In this document: positions 23,745 through 32,216 of the stretch, piece after piece | Layout: every line of letters starts with the position of its first letter | Position numbering within the stretch: position 1 is the first letter of the stretch | Assembly: GCA_963728825.1 (NCBI GenBank) | Contig: CAVSLA010000006.1 | Coordinates: forward strand, 434,001 to 498,000 | DNA: 64,000 nt | DNA from: CAVREM01 sp963728825 | GTDB lineage: Bacteria; Acidobacteriota; Vicinamibacteria; Vicinamibacterales; CAVVIG01 | Reading direction: 5' to 3' | Notes under the pieces: generated by a model | The model's input: only the letters and a program-made list of their open reading frames with translations | What the model was told of the DNA's origin: nothing | Database searches by the model: none | Made by a program: the position numbers and the translations under genes

Positions 23745-24308
23745 TCAACGCGCGAGCTCGCGACGCAGCCACGCCCGCCCGGCGCGGAGCTCGTGCCGCA
23801 CGACGTGGACCGAGCGACCGAGTGCGACTGCAGCTTCTTCAGCCGTCATTCCCCCGAAGTAATGCAGCTCGACCACCTGGGCGAGCGTCGGTTCGCCGCG
23901 CTCGAGCGCCTCGAGCGCGCGATGGAGATCCAGCAGGTTCAGGTGCTCGGTGGCGTCCTCGTCGCGGACCTCGATGTTGGTGTCCCAGGGGACGCGCGCG
24001 CCGCCGCCGCGTTTGATCGCGACCTGCGCCCGTGCGTGGTCGACCAGCACCTGCCGCATCACCCTCGACATCAGGGCCAGGAAATGCGCGCGGTCGGCGA
24101 AGGCCGGAGGGACGTCCTCGAACAGCTTGATGAAGGCTTCGTTGATCAGCGCGGTCGGCTGCAGCGTATGACCGGGCGCCTGCCGGCGCATGAACGATCG
24201 CGCGATCCGCCGCAGCTCGGTGTAGACGAGCGGCATCAGCTCGTCGAGCGCACCGGGCTCCCCGTCGCGGACCCGTTGAAGCAGGCGTGTGACCTCGTGA
24301 GATGCCAT
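23745..24308 (-). CDS. ECF-type RNA polymerase sigma factor
   Basis: 187 aa. Sigma region 2 is seen in LMPLVYTELRRIARSFMRRQAPGHTLQPTALINEAFIKL and region 4 in ALERGEPTLAQVVELHYFGGMTAEEAAVALGRSVHVVRHELRAGRAWLRREL. The HTLQPTALINEAF block is that of the TIGR02999 ECF group, frequent in Acidobacteriota and Planctomycetota and often without an adjacent anti-sigma factor, as here. It diverges from an exported metzincin-like gene with 96 bases between, making that gene a candidate target. Confidence 0.93.
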   Translation of the reverse strand: MASHEVTRLLQRVRDGEPGALDELMPLVYTELRRIARSFMRRQAPGHTLQPTALINEAFIKLFEDVPPAFADRAHFLALMSRVMRQVLVDHARAQVAIKRGGGARVPWDTNIEVRDEDATEHLNLLDLHRALEALERGEPTLAQVVELHYFGGMTAEEAAVALGRSVHVVRHELRAGRAWLRRELAR

Positions 24309-24404
24309 TCGGCGCGGCCCAATCCTACTGCTCTCACCGTCCGACTGTCCTCCTCGCCAACCGGTTGCAGCGATTCCGTTGTAACAGGCGAGGAGACCGA
24401 AATC

Positions 24405-25061
24405 ATGTGGCGCGCAATCGTGGCAGTCATCGTTTCGGGCGATCTGTGGTTCCCGGCCGCTGCGAGCTCGCAACCGCTCGGTCACCAGGAGGTGGTGGCC
24501 GTCACCATCAGCGTCCACGCTGCGCCGAAAATTTCGCCGGTGATCGTCAACCGGGCCCTGGACGAAGCCAGCGCCATCTGGCGTCCGACCGGCGTCACGT
24601 TTCAGTGGCTGAGGGAAGACAGCACACGCGCGATTGCCACTCCGCCCCACCCGACACGCCCGCGCGTGATCATCGACGACAGCCGCGGCACACCGCGCGA
24701 CACGGCCGCACCGATCGGCTGGGTCAACTTTGCCGGCGACGAACCGGACGGTGACATTCACATCTCGCACCGCAACGCCGAGCAGTTCATCCTGGCGTTT
24801 GGCGGCGTCGCCGGAGCGAGTCGCCGCGTCAGTCCAGCCGAACGGTTCGTCCTGGTCGGCCGCACGCTGGGCCGCGCGCTTGCGCACGAGATCGGCCATT
24901 ACCTGCTGCGATCGAGGCACCACTCGACCACCGGCCTGATGCGAGGACGCCGCACCGTCAAAGAGTTCATCGATTCCGATCGCCGCGGCTTCGAAGTGGA
25001 TGCGGCCGATCGCGAAGCGGCGGCGGGGCGCATCCGGCAGATTTCGGCGGAGGCCGGCTGA
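24405..25061 (+). CDS. Exported metzincin-like zinc protease candidate
   Basis: 218 aa with an N-terminal signal peptide. HEIGHYLLRSRH at residues 161-172 gives HExxH (H161, E162, H165) with a further His at 172, and TGLM (Met179) follows like the metzincin Met-turn. The third His is one residue later than in the standard HExxHxxGxxH, and the middle Gly is missing, so this is an atypical metzincin at best. GAGGAG lies just before the ATG. It diverges from the ECF sigma gene, which may control it. Confidence 0.72.
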   Translation: MWRAIVAVIVSGDLWFPAAASSQPLGHQEVVAVTISVHAAPKISPVIVNRALDEASAIWRPTGVTFQWLREDSTRAIATPPHPTRPRVIIDDSRGTPRDTAAPIGWVNFAGDEPDGDIHISHRNAEQFILAFGGVAGASRRVSPAERFVLVGRTLGRALAHEIGHYLLRSRHHSTTGLMRGRRTVKEFIDSDRRGFEVDAADREAAAGRIRQISAEAG

Positions 25062-25070
25062 TTCGACTTC

Positions 25071-26675
25071 TCAGACCGTGTACCAGAGGTGCCGTTCTTC
25101 AGCGCCCGGATCGTTGACGACCGTGCAGCTGTTATCGAACACCATCGTCGCCCGGGTCCGTGCGTCGTAGGCCGGCCAGGCCGGCAGATTCGGCGTGCCC
25201 GGTTTGCCGCTGCGGGCGAAGGCGATCCACGCCTCGCTCATCTTCGCGGCCAGCGCGGCGGGTTGCGGCCCGCCACCCGACATCGCCGGTACCTTCGTGG
25301 TGTTGTCGAACGCGAAGGTGATCTCGAGCGCATGATGTGCGAGCAGGCGGCCGCCCTGCGCCGGCGTCTCCCAGGCAAACAGATACATGTAAGCGGGCGC
25401 GCGGTTGGCCGCGGCCTTCCGCTGAGCGAGCGTGATCGAATCGAGACGATACGTCCGATCGCTCCGCATCAGGATCCACCGCACGGCTGGCGGCGCCGTC
25501 GGATGTGCCGACTTGTAGACCTGCATCACGCGATCGGTGGCGTTTCCGGCCATCGTCAGCACACGCGCCCGCAGCTCGTCTTCCGTGAGCGTCCGCTCCA
25601 TGATTTTCGGATCGGACCGCAGGAAGTACGCGAGCTCGTGCCGGTTGGTCCCGATCAGGACGGGAACGTCGGCGGAGATCTCGGTGGCCACTGGATCAAA
25701 TGCGTAGGCAGGCAGCGAGGGCACACCAACAGTGGGGACGAAGCCGCGCTGCTCGAAGACCCCCTTGTCGCGAGCATCCTCGTCCAGCCGTCCGTCGACC
25801 GCCGCCTGAGCTGCGATCAGGCCCGCCATCGGCACGGCCTGCAGCCGGTGGACGTCGCCAACCGTCAGTCCGAGCTCTTTGAACAGCGCAACCGTGATCT
25901 CGGTGGATTTGTCGCGCGGCTGCAGGTGAAGACCCGGCCCGCTCTGGATGATGGCGCGGTGGAAGAGCCCTTTCGCATCCGGCATCGCCAGCAGCGTGGA
26001 GACTTTTCGGCCGCCGCCCGACTCGCCGAAGATGGTGACGTTGTTCGGGTCGCCACCGAACCGCTCGATATTGCTGCGCACCCATTGCAACGCCTGGATG
26101 ATGTCGAGCATCCCGGCATTGCCGGCGGCACCCCACTCGTCGCCAGCCACATCGCTCAGGTGCAGATAGCCAAACACGTTGAGGCGGTGATTCAGTGTGA
26201 CGACCACGACATCGCCGCGAAGGCACAGGTTGCCACCGTCGTACATCGCGCTCGAGCCCGACAGGGTTGCGAAGCCGCCGCCGTGCAGCCAGACCATCAC
26301 CGGCCGGCGTCCGCCGCCTGCCGCACCGCGGGACCACACGTTCAGGACCAGGCAGTCTTCGGCGCCGGAGGGCGTCTTCGCGGTCCCCTGAGCCGCCGTC
26401 GGTCCATACGTCAGCGTGTCCCTGACGCCCGTCCACGGAACGACCGGCTGGGGCGCTTTGAACCTGTTCGCGCCACCCGTTGGTGCGCCGTACGGAATGC
26501 CCTTGAAGACATTCACGCCAGCCTCCACCGAGCCCTGGACGCGCCCGCTCGAGATCTCGACGATCGGCGAGCGTGCCGGCTGCGTCGATCCCTGCGCGAA
26601 CGCATGCGACCAGCCCACAATCGCGCTGCCCGCTGCGGCCCCTGACATCTGTGCGAGGAAGGTTCTCCGGTCCAT
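25071..26675 (-). CDS. Type-B carboxylesterase
   Basis: 534-aa alpha/beta hydrolase of the carboxylesterase/lipase family. The N-terminus MDRRTFLAQMSGAAAGSAIVG is Tat-like, implying folded export. The oxyanion HGGGF is at 131-135 and the nucleophile is S219 in GESGGG (family consensus GESAGG). The EDCLVLNVW block at 106-114 is diagnostic of type-B esterases. The ATG at 26675 begins the signal peptide. It converges on the metzincin-like gene with 9 bases between stops. Confidence 0.92.
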   Translation of the reverse strand: MDRRTFLAQMSGAAAGSAIVGWSHAFAQGSTQPARSPIVEISSGRVQGSVEAGVNVFKGIPYGAPTGGANRFKAPQPVVPWTGVRDTLTYGPTAAQGTAKTPSGAEDCLVLNVWSRGAAGGGRRPVMVWLHGGGFATLSGSSAMYDGGNLCLRGDVVVVTLNHRLNVFGYLHLSDVAGDEWGAAGNAGMLDIIQALQWVRSNIERFGGDPNNVTIFGESGGGRKVSTLLAMPDAKGLFHRAIIQSGPGLHLQPRDKSTEITVALFKELGLTVGDVHRLQAVPMAGLIAAQAAVDGRLDEDARDKGVFEQRGFVPTVGVPSLPAYAFDPVATEISADVPVLIGTNRHELAYFLRSDPKIMERTLTEDELRARVLTMAGNATDRVMQVYKSAHPTAPPAVRWILMRSDRTYRLDSITLAQRKAAANRAPAYMYLFAWETPAQGGRLLAHHALEITFAFDNTTKVPAMSGGGPQPAALAAKMSEAWIAFARSGKPGTPNLPAWPAYDARTRATMVFDNSCTVVNDPGAEERHLWYTV

Positions 26676-26767
26676 CGTTGCCTCCGCGAGTGAATGTTCC
26701 GGGTCATTATCGACCTTTTTCCTGCATACTGACCGTCGCCGGCACGGGGCATTTCGGGGATTGAACC

Positions 26768-27979
26768 ATGCGCATCCACAGTCTGGCCGTTCTGTTATCT
26801 GTCGCGCTCGCGATCGCGACCTCTGTGAGCGTGAGCACCCAGGCCGTCGTGGAGGCGCCGGGAGTCCGACAGCCTCGCGCCCCGAGCGCGCCACGGATCG
26901 CGCCACTGCCCGAATCCAAGTGGACAGACGTCGAGCGGCAGCTGGTTGAGAAATACGGGCGCGGCCAGGCGCCTGGCAATGCATTGCGGACATTGCTTCA
27001 CCTGCCGCCGATCGTCGACGCGGTCATGCCGTACACGCTCTACCTCGAGGACGATTCGACGCTCACGCCTCGTCATCGTGAGCTGTTGATTCTCCGGGCG
27101 GCCTGGCTGGCTGGCAATCAGCCGATTTGGGCGACGCACGCCCCGCGCGCGCGTGCAGTTGGATTCACCCCTGCCGAAATCCGGCGCATCGCACAGGGGC
27201 CTGACACGGCAGGTTGGGACGCCTTCGAAGCCAACCTGCTTCGTCTGGCCGATCAGCTCTATCGGAACTCCGCGGTGACCGACGCGACCTGGAAATCGCT
27301 GGCCGCCACCTACGATCTCCTTCACCTGATGGACGCCGTGGAGACCGCCAACCATTTCATCGTCCTGTCGATGCTGTTCAACTCGATTGGTGTCCAGCCG
27401 GACGTGAGCGCACCCGACCGGCTGCCGGCGGACGTGCCGTATCGCGTCAACGTGCCGACCCGGGAACGACCGCTCACGGTTGCTCGAGTCGAGCCTCAAC
27501 CTGGCAATGGGATCGCGGTCAGCCGGACTCTCTCGCGACACCCGACGATGAACCAGGCGCGGGGCCGGCGCACGAACTTCATCAACAGCGTGTCGAAGCT
27601 CACGCCCCGACACCGCGAGATGCTGATCCTCCGCATTGGCTGGAACTGCCAATCCGAATACGAGTGGGCGCAGCACGTCGGCTCGGTCGGTCGCGCGCGC
27701 GACTACGGCCTCGAGCCGGTGCGGATCGCGGAAGGCGCCACCGCCGCGGGATGGGATCCCTTCGAGCGAGCGATCCTGCGTGCGGTTGACGAGCTCTACC
27801 GCGACGCGATGGTGTCGGATGCCACCTGGGCGGAGCTCTCGAAGGGCTACGACGCGGGACTGATGATGAGCGCGCTGCTCACGGCAAGCTCGTACCGAGC
27901 GACGTCGATGGTGCTCAACGCGCTGGGTGTGCAGATCGAACCCGGCAACGAGCGTTTCCCGGTGCTCGTGAAGCGTTGA
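26768..27979 (+). CDS. Exported tandem carboxymuconolactone decarboxylase-like protein
   Basis: 403 aa with a signal peptide followed by two copies of an AhpD/CMD-like domain. The copies align at LTPRHRELLILRAAWLAGNQPIWATHAPRA (about 100-130) and LTPRHREMLILRIGWNCQSEYEWAQHVGSV (about 278-308), each followed by GWDxFExxLLRxxDxLYR. Only the second copy has a Cys near the active region and neither has the CxxC of AhpD, so peroxidase activity is doubtful; a lactone decarboxylase-like or hydrolase role is possible. It diverges from the esterase, so the two may act on one ester/lactone substrate. Confidence 0.87.
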   Translation: MRIHSLAVLLSVALAIATSVSVSTQAVVEAPGVRQPRAPSAPRIAPLPESKWTDVERQLVEKYGRGQAPGNALRTLLHLPPIVDAVMPYTLYLEDDSTLTPRHRELLILRAAWLAGNQPIWATHAPRARAVGFTPAEIRRIAQGPDTAGWDAFEANLLRLADQLYRNSAVTDATWKSLAATYDLLHLMDAVETANHFIVLSMLFNSIGVQPDVSAPDRLPADVPYRVNVPTRERPLTVARVEPQPGNGIAVSRTLSRHPTMNQARGRRTNFINSVSKLTPRHREMLILRIGWNCQSEYEWAQHVGSVGRARDYGLEPVRIAEGATAAGWDPFERAILRAVDELYRDAMVSDATWAELSKGYDAGLMMSALLTASSYRATSMVLNALGVQIEPGNERFPVLVKR

Positions 27980-28007
27980 TGGCGGGTGTTCGTCGACACC
28001 AACGCCC

Positions 28008-28955
28008 TCAGATCAGCGCGCCAATCAGCCGGATCACCCCGTAGATCAGCCCTGCGAGCACGCCGAGCAGGATCGCCCACGTCAGGATCTCCACCAGCAG
28101 GTCGCGAGGCATCGTGCCTCCAACCTTCCCGGTCCAGCCGTTGACGACGCCTTCGTAAAGGGTCCCGCGGTGCCGGTAGGTCAAGACGTACACCGGCACC
28201 AGGGCATGTTTGCCTTGCTCACCGCTCCACTTCGGCCAGGTTTCGAGCAGGTCGGGGTGACACTTCGAGTCGGCGCGCAGGGCGGCGTTCAGCTCGGTCT
28301 GCATGCGCGCACTGGCAGTGTCCCAGGCGTCCCACATGTTCACTGAGGAGACCTCCACGGTCGCGCCTGCCAGGTAGCGCGCGTCGTATGGACTGAGCTC
28401 CGCCAACGGAAAAGGTTGGATCGATTGAAGAACGTTGGGTGGCAGTGCGCCTGAGGCGGGCACCAGCATGTCAGCGAAAGTCAATTCGACCACCCCGTCG
28501 ATTGGCACGTTGCGCGTCTCACCGTCTCGACCTTTGCGCACGATTTCGCCGCGATACCGGCAATGCACCTGCGCGCTGAAAGCCCAGTACAGGACGTATA
28601 ACGTTCGCGCTGTCTCGATCGCTGGCCGTCGACGTTCGCTGCGAAAAAAACGGTGAGCGCCCAGCCACTTGCTGAATGCCGCCCGCGCCGCATCCAGCGT
28701 GACACGGCAAGGAAGCACGCCTCCCGGAGTGACGGGTTGCCAGTCACGTCCGCTGTCGGGCCGATCGGCGAGGCGTGACAGCAGCGGAAAGCCTTCGACC
28801 ACGCCCGTCGGAGCGGGCGGCAACGCGACCGCGGCCCCGCAGAACGGGCAGACGAGCTCCTGGCGCCCGGGATCCCAGTTGGCGCCGCCGCCGCAGCCTG
28901 CGCACGCGTGCGCAGGAACAGCCGAGCGTACCTCGTCGGAATCGATCGTCGTCAT
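28008..28955 (-). CDS. Zinc-ribbon protein with C-terminal membrane anchor
   Basis: 315 aa from the ATG at 28955 (MTTIDSDEV). Residues ~18-42 form a zinc ribbon (CAGCGGGANWDPGRQELVCPFCG), like the TFIIB-type ribbons of proteins often mislabelled as helicase-related. The middle has a beta-rich domain (YVLYWAFSAQVHCRYRGEIV) and the C-terminus a single membrane helix (LTWAILLGVLAGLIYGVIRLIG). The function is unknown. It converges on the CMD gene. Confidence 0.75.
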   Translation of the reverse strand: MTTIDSDEVRSAVPAHACAGCGGGANWDPGRQELVCPFCGAAVALPPAPTGVVEGFPLLSRLADRPDSGRDWQPVTPGGVLPCRVTLDAARAAFSKWLGAHRFFRSERRRPAIETARTLYVLYWAFSAQVHCRYRGEIVRKGRDGETRNVPIDGVVELTFADMLVPASGALPPNVLQSIQPFPLAELSPYDARYLAGATVEVSSVNMWDAWDTASARMQTELNAALRADSKCHPDLLETWPKWSGEQGKHALVPVYVLTYRHRGTLYEGVVNGWTGKVGGTMPRDLLVEILTWAILLGVLAGLIYGVIRLIGALI

Positions 28956-29144
28956 CTGCGCAGGATGATAGCTCCGCCGCTGCGCGGTGTTCGAGCAATC
29001 GGTGGCAATGCGCGAAGTACATGCACTTGCTGAAGTTGCAGCTTTCAACCTGAACTGCAGCGGCCTGTTCAGGTCATCCCGTTTGCACCGTTACGGTCGA
29101 GGGAGCGGTATACCACCGCTTCACTGAACAGAGGGAGATCAACC

Positions 29145-29714
29145 ATGACGGTTGGCAAAGCCGTAGCTCTGACCGCCGCATTTCTGGGAGTGTTCGCCAT
29201 TGGCGTTGCCATTGGCCCGTCGGTGCATGACAGATTATTTGATGGAGACACTCGAGCGATGACGCAGCCCGCCGCGACGGTGGCCACCACGGCGCCGGCG
29301 GCAACCGCGACGCCCGCAATGCCTGCGAAACCGCGCCCCAGAGCGACGCCGACCCGAAAGGCGCCGACATCAAACACCGCGGCGTCGAGCATTGAGCGGC
29401 CGAGTAACGAAGCGGTGAGCAGTGTTTCGCCTTCCGAGCCGAGGCTCCACAACCGCTTGAAGCCGGTGCTGAATCGAGGAGCACGGATGGAAGTCGCGGC
29501 CGAAGGCTTCCGCAGCGCCGAAGAATTCGCGACCGTCGCCCACGCGGCGCGCAATACCAATGTGCCGTTCATGGTGCTGAAGCATCGCGTCGTGACGGAA
29601 CACAAAACGCTGGCGGACGCCCTCGAGGAAGTGAACCCGCGTGTCGATGCGCAGGCCGAAGTCGCCCGCGCGGAGGCCGCTGCCAAGTCTGATATCGCCG
29701 CGATCGTTGGATAG
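29145..29714 (+). CDS. Hypothetical protein with N-terminal membrane segment
   Basis: 189 aa. Residues 5-25 (KAVALTAAFLGVFAIGVAIGP) form a signal or anchor; residues 37-95 are a low-complexity Ala/Pro/Thr linker; the C-terminal ~75 residues (ARMEVAAEGFRSAEEFATVAHAARN... to end) form a compact helical domain I do not recognise. GGGAGA precedes the ATG by 7 bases. Followed by a strong hairpin. Confidence 0.7.
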   Translation: MTVGKAVALTAAFLGVFAIGVAIGPSVHDRLFDGDTRAMTQPAATVATTAPAATATPAMPAKPRPRATPTRKAPTSNTAASSIERPSNEAVSSVSPSEPRLHNRLKPVLNRGARMEVAAEGFRSAEEFATVAHAARNTNVPFMVLKHRVVTEHKTLADALEEVNPRVDAQAEVARAEAAAKSDIAAIVG

Positions 29715-29737
29715 CTGAAGTCAGCTGATCGCTCGGT

Positions 29738-29761
29738 GGCCGGGACGTTTCGGTCCCGGCC
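29738..29761 (+). terminator. GC-rich hairpin after the hypothetical membrane gene
   Basis: Perfect 9-bp stem GGCCGGGAC/GTCCCGGCC with a 6-base loop, followed by CCTCTCCTCC rather than a T-run. Probable transcription end, not a canonical intrinsic terminator. Confidence 0.5.
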
Positions 29762-29860
29762 CCTCTCCTCCCGCACAACCCGCACGCACTTCGGCCCGGT
29801 GTTCGTCACGAGCGCGAACTGCAAGAGTCGACCGAGGCTATAATGCGCGCGAGGTCGACC

Positions 29861-30374
29861 ATGATGTCACGTCGAGAATTCAGCAGCGCGGCGATTACCG
29901 CGCTGGGCACGTTCACGGCTGCCGATGCGGTGACCAGCGCGCAGCAACCGGCCCCTTCCGATCCGTCTCCCGCTCCGCTGAAAACCGAGTTCCTGATGGA
30001 CATCGTTCTGGATGTCGCGGCGCCGCAGAGCCTGGGGACGCGGCGTATCGTCCCCGTCACCGGCGGCACGTTCGAAGGACCGAAATTGAAGGGAACCGCT
30101 CTCGGCGGTGGCGGCGACTGGATTCTGGTGCGGCCGGACGGCGCCAGCGAACTGAACGTCCGGGTCACACTCAAAACGGACGATGACCAGTTGATCTACC
30201 TGACCTATCGCGGCCTGCTCTACACCCCGAAAGGCGGAGAGCAGGTACTGGCGGACGACCCCGGTTTTCGAAACCGGTTCGCCGAAATACGACTGGCTGA
30301 CCCGCATCATCGCCGTCGGCGTCGGACGCCGCGTGCCGAACAAGGCGGCCTACAGCATCTATCAGGTTCTCTAG
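29861..30374 (+). pseudogene. DUF3237 gene with a frameshift
   Basis: The N-terminal reading frame gives a twin-arginine signal (MMSRREFSSAAITALGTF) and a DUF3237-like beta domain up to TYRGLLYTPK. The family ending YWRTTPVFETGSPKYDWLTRIIAVGVGRRVPNKAAYSIYQVL is then found one base out of frame, ending in TAG at 30372. A +1 shift between about 30228 and 30246 separates the two parts. A TATAAT box (29839-29844) and GAGGT ribosome site precede the ATG. It could be a real pseudogene, a sequencing indel or a programmed shift. In the unshifted frame translation runs on through the next gene. Confidence 0.75.
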
Positions 30375-30466
30375 CCGCCGAATATCCTTCCTCAGCGGTC
30401 GAACGGCGCGCGAATGAGGCTCTCGACGTAGGTGCTCATCCTCTGTTACCGGCAAACAGCGCTGGT

Positions 30467-30916
30467 ATGTCTGACTCACCGACTCACGTGCCATCCGGGG
30501 TCGAAGGCGCCCACCTGGTTCTGTACGACGGCGTGTGCGGTCTTTGCAGCCGCTTGATCCAGTTCCTGCTCGAGCACGATCACCGGTCGGTCTTCAGGTT
30601 CGCGTCGCTCCAGAGCGCAACCGGCCGGGCGATGGTCGAGCGGTTCGGCGGCAACCCCGACGATCTGACCTCTGTTCGCGTCGTGGCGAACTATCGGGAC
30701 GAGGCCCGGATGTTCAGCAGAAGCAGCGCGGCGCTGTTCGTGGCCCGGGAACTCGGCTGGCCGTGGAAGGCGGCCGCCGTGATGGGGGTCATGCCAACCG
30801 CGATCCTCGACCACATCTACAACCTCGTCGCACGGACCCGATATGCCCTGTTCGGCCGTCTCGACGTGTGTCTGACGCCGCGGCCAGAGTTCCGACATCG
30901 GTTCATCGACCCATAG
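30467..30916 (+). CDS. DCC-family thiol-disulfide oxidoreductase-like protein
   Basis: 149 aa. The YDGVCGLC motif near the N-terminus defines the DCC (DUF393) family, whose CxxC is thought to do thiol chemistry; FRFASLQSATGRA and the late RYALFGRLDVCLTPRPEFRHRFID block fit the family. The ATG at 30467 starts the domain correctly; the same frame is open upstream only because of the frameshift in the DUF3237 gene. Confidence 0.88.
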   Translation: MSDSPTHVPSGVEGAHLVLYDGVCGLCSRLIQFLLEHDHRSVFRFASLQSATGRAMVERFGGNPDDLTSVRVVANYRDEARMFSRSSAALFVARELGWPWKAAAVMGVMPTAILDHIYNLVARTRYALFGRLDVCLTPRPEFRHRFIDP

Positions 30917-30977
30917 GAGCCTGCGGCGCGCACTGCCTGACTCTCGTGATGGCTGACAATTCACCGGCCCCTGGAAC

Positions 30978-32183
30978 TCACGCCCGCGAGTTGGAACGAT
31001 CGTGATGCGTTACCTGCCCGAGCCCGCCCGCGCTCCCCCAGTGGCCCGCCTTATAGATGCGGATGCCGACGCCGCGCGTTTCCGAAATCAGGTTGCCGTC
31101 CGCCGTGTAACGCAGGTATCCGTTGAGCGTGTGCGCCTTGTCGTGCGTGGCGTGAATGACCATCGGCCGGACCGGCCGATCGCGCGTGTACGCGTACTGG
31201 CCGACCGCCCCTCCCGCCAGCTCGATGAACTCCGGCAGGTTGGTCGCGATGACGCGATTGCGGCTCTCCTCGGTGACCGTCGAGACACCCAGCCGGCTGC
31301 GGACACCCTTGGTGCGCCAGCCGTCCATCGGCCGCCCTTCCCGCGCGTCGCGGGAGCGCTCGCGCGGGCCGTAGCCGAAGTTCACGCTCGCGGTCCGCGT
31401 GCCGACCGGCAGCGGCTCCTCGTACGACCCGCGGCTGCTTTTCGGATCGTTGAGGATCGCCTCGTTCCCGTAGCCGAACGCCGCCAGGTAGTTCTGGTTA
31501 CCGCGGATGTCGGCCTGCTCGGCGTCCGGATATCCGACTCCGAGGAAATCGGCCTCGTGAAAGATCGTGGACGCCAGCTGAATCGCCCACCGCCCGTCGT
31601 TGTTGGTCACCGAATACACCCCGTCGCAGCGAAGGAGTGTCCGGCCGTCGGGGGTGTAGCGCGTGAAGGTCAGCGAGATCACCGTCCCGACCGGACAGTA
31701 GAGGTGCACGTTCATGTGCTCGAGCAAATCGTAGGAGCCTGCCATGATGCGTGATTTGCCGCGGCCGGTGCTGTTCAGCGTCGGCGGCGGGTTCGACGCC
31801 AGCTCCGCCGCGCTCGGCACGACGATCGGCTCGATGTCTTCGTAAATCGCGAACGGAAAATGCAGCGTGCGTCCGAGGGCCGTCAGATCGCGCTGGCCGA
31901 GCGCCGTGAAGTACTCGGTCACCAGCTTGAAGCTCTCGGCGACCGGCGTCGCGAAGCTGACCGGAAAGCGCGAGTCGAGCTGCGCGCCCTGTCTGAGCGA
32001 AGCCGGCTTCGAGAACTCCGAAGGACCTGCCGCTGGCTGACGCACCGCCGCGCCCTGGGTGGCCTGTGCGGCCTTCGCGTGTGGCGCGACGATTCCCGCC
32101 ATCCCGGCCGCGCTCACCGCGCGCACGAACGAGCGCCTGTCAATCCCGTGGGGCGTTTCCGATTTCATCCGATCTCGAGCCAT
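30978..32183 (-). CDS. Tat-exported protein of unknown function (NTF2-like region)
   Basis: 401 aa. The twin-arginine signal DRRSFVRAVSAAGMAGIVAP is followed by a Pro-rich spacer, then a region with SnoaL/NTF2-like features (ESFKLVTEYFTALGQRDLTALGRTLHFPFAIYED) and a C-terminal domain I do not recognise. It lies 33 bases downstream of the IclR regulator on the same strand, so it is probably the third gene of the TonB receptor-IclR unit. A periplasmic enzyme or binding protein acting on the compound imported by the receptor is plausible. ATG at 32168 is an alternative start. Confidence 0.7.
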   Translation of the reverse strand: MARDRMKSETPHGIDRRSFVRAVSAAGMAGIVAPHAKAAQATQGAAVRQPAAGPSEFSKPASLRQGAQLDSRFPVSFATPVAESFKLVTEYFTALGQRDLTALGRTLHFPFAIYEDIEPIVVPSAAELASNPPPTLNSTGRGKSRIMAGSYDLLEHMNVHLYCPVGTVISLTFTRYTPDGRTLLRCDGVYSVTNNDGRWAIQLASTIFHEADFLGVGYPDAEQADIRGNQNYLAAFGYGNEAILNDPKSSRGSYEEPLPVGTRTASVNFGYGPRERSRDAREGRPMDGWRTKGVRSRLGVSTVTEESRNRVIATNLPEFIELAGGAVGQYAYTRDRPVRPMVIHATHDKAHTLNGYLRYTADGNLISETRGVGIRIYKAGHWGSAGGLGQVTHHDRSNSRA

Positions 32184-32216
32184 ACGTCACTCGCTTTCTG
32201 AAGAGAGCCATGCCGG

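Noticed and set aside
23793..24404. N-terminal extension of the metzincin-like protein over the sigma gene
   Set aside because: Antisense to the ECF sigma coding region; the signal peptide and ribosome site define the start at 24405.
25089..26645. 518-codon open frame antisense to the carboxylesterase
   Set aside because: No recognisable domain; third-position GC pattern fits the esterase strand.
29843..30916. One 357-aa fusion of DUF3237 and DCC domains
   Set aside because: The linker is Arg-rich junk created by the frameshift; the true DUF3237 end is found one base away and the DCC gene has its own ATG.
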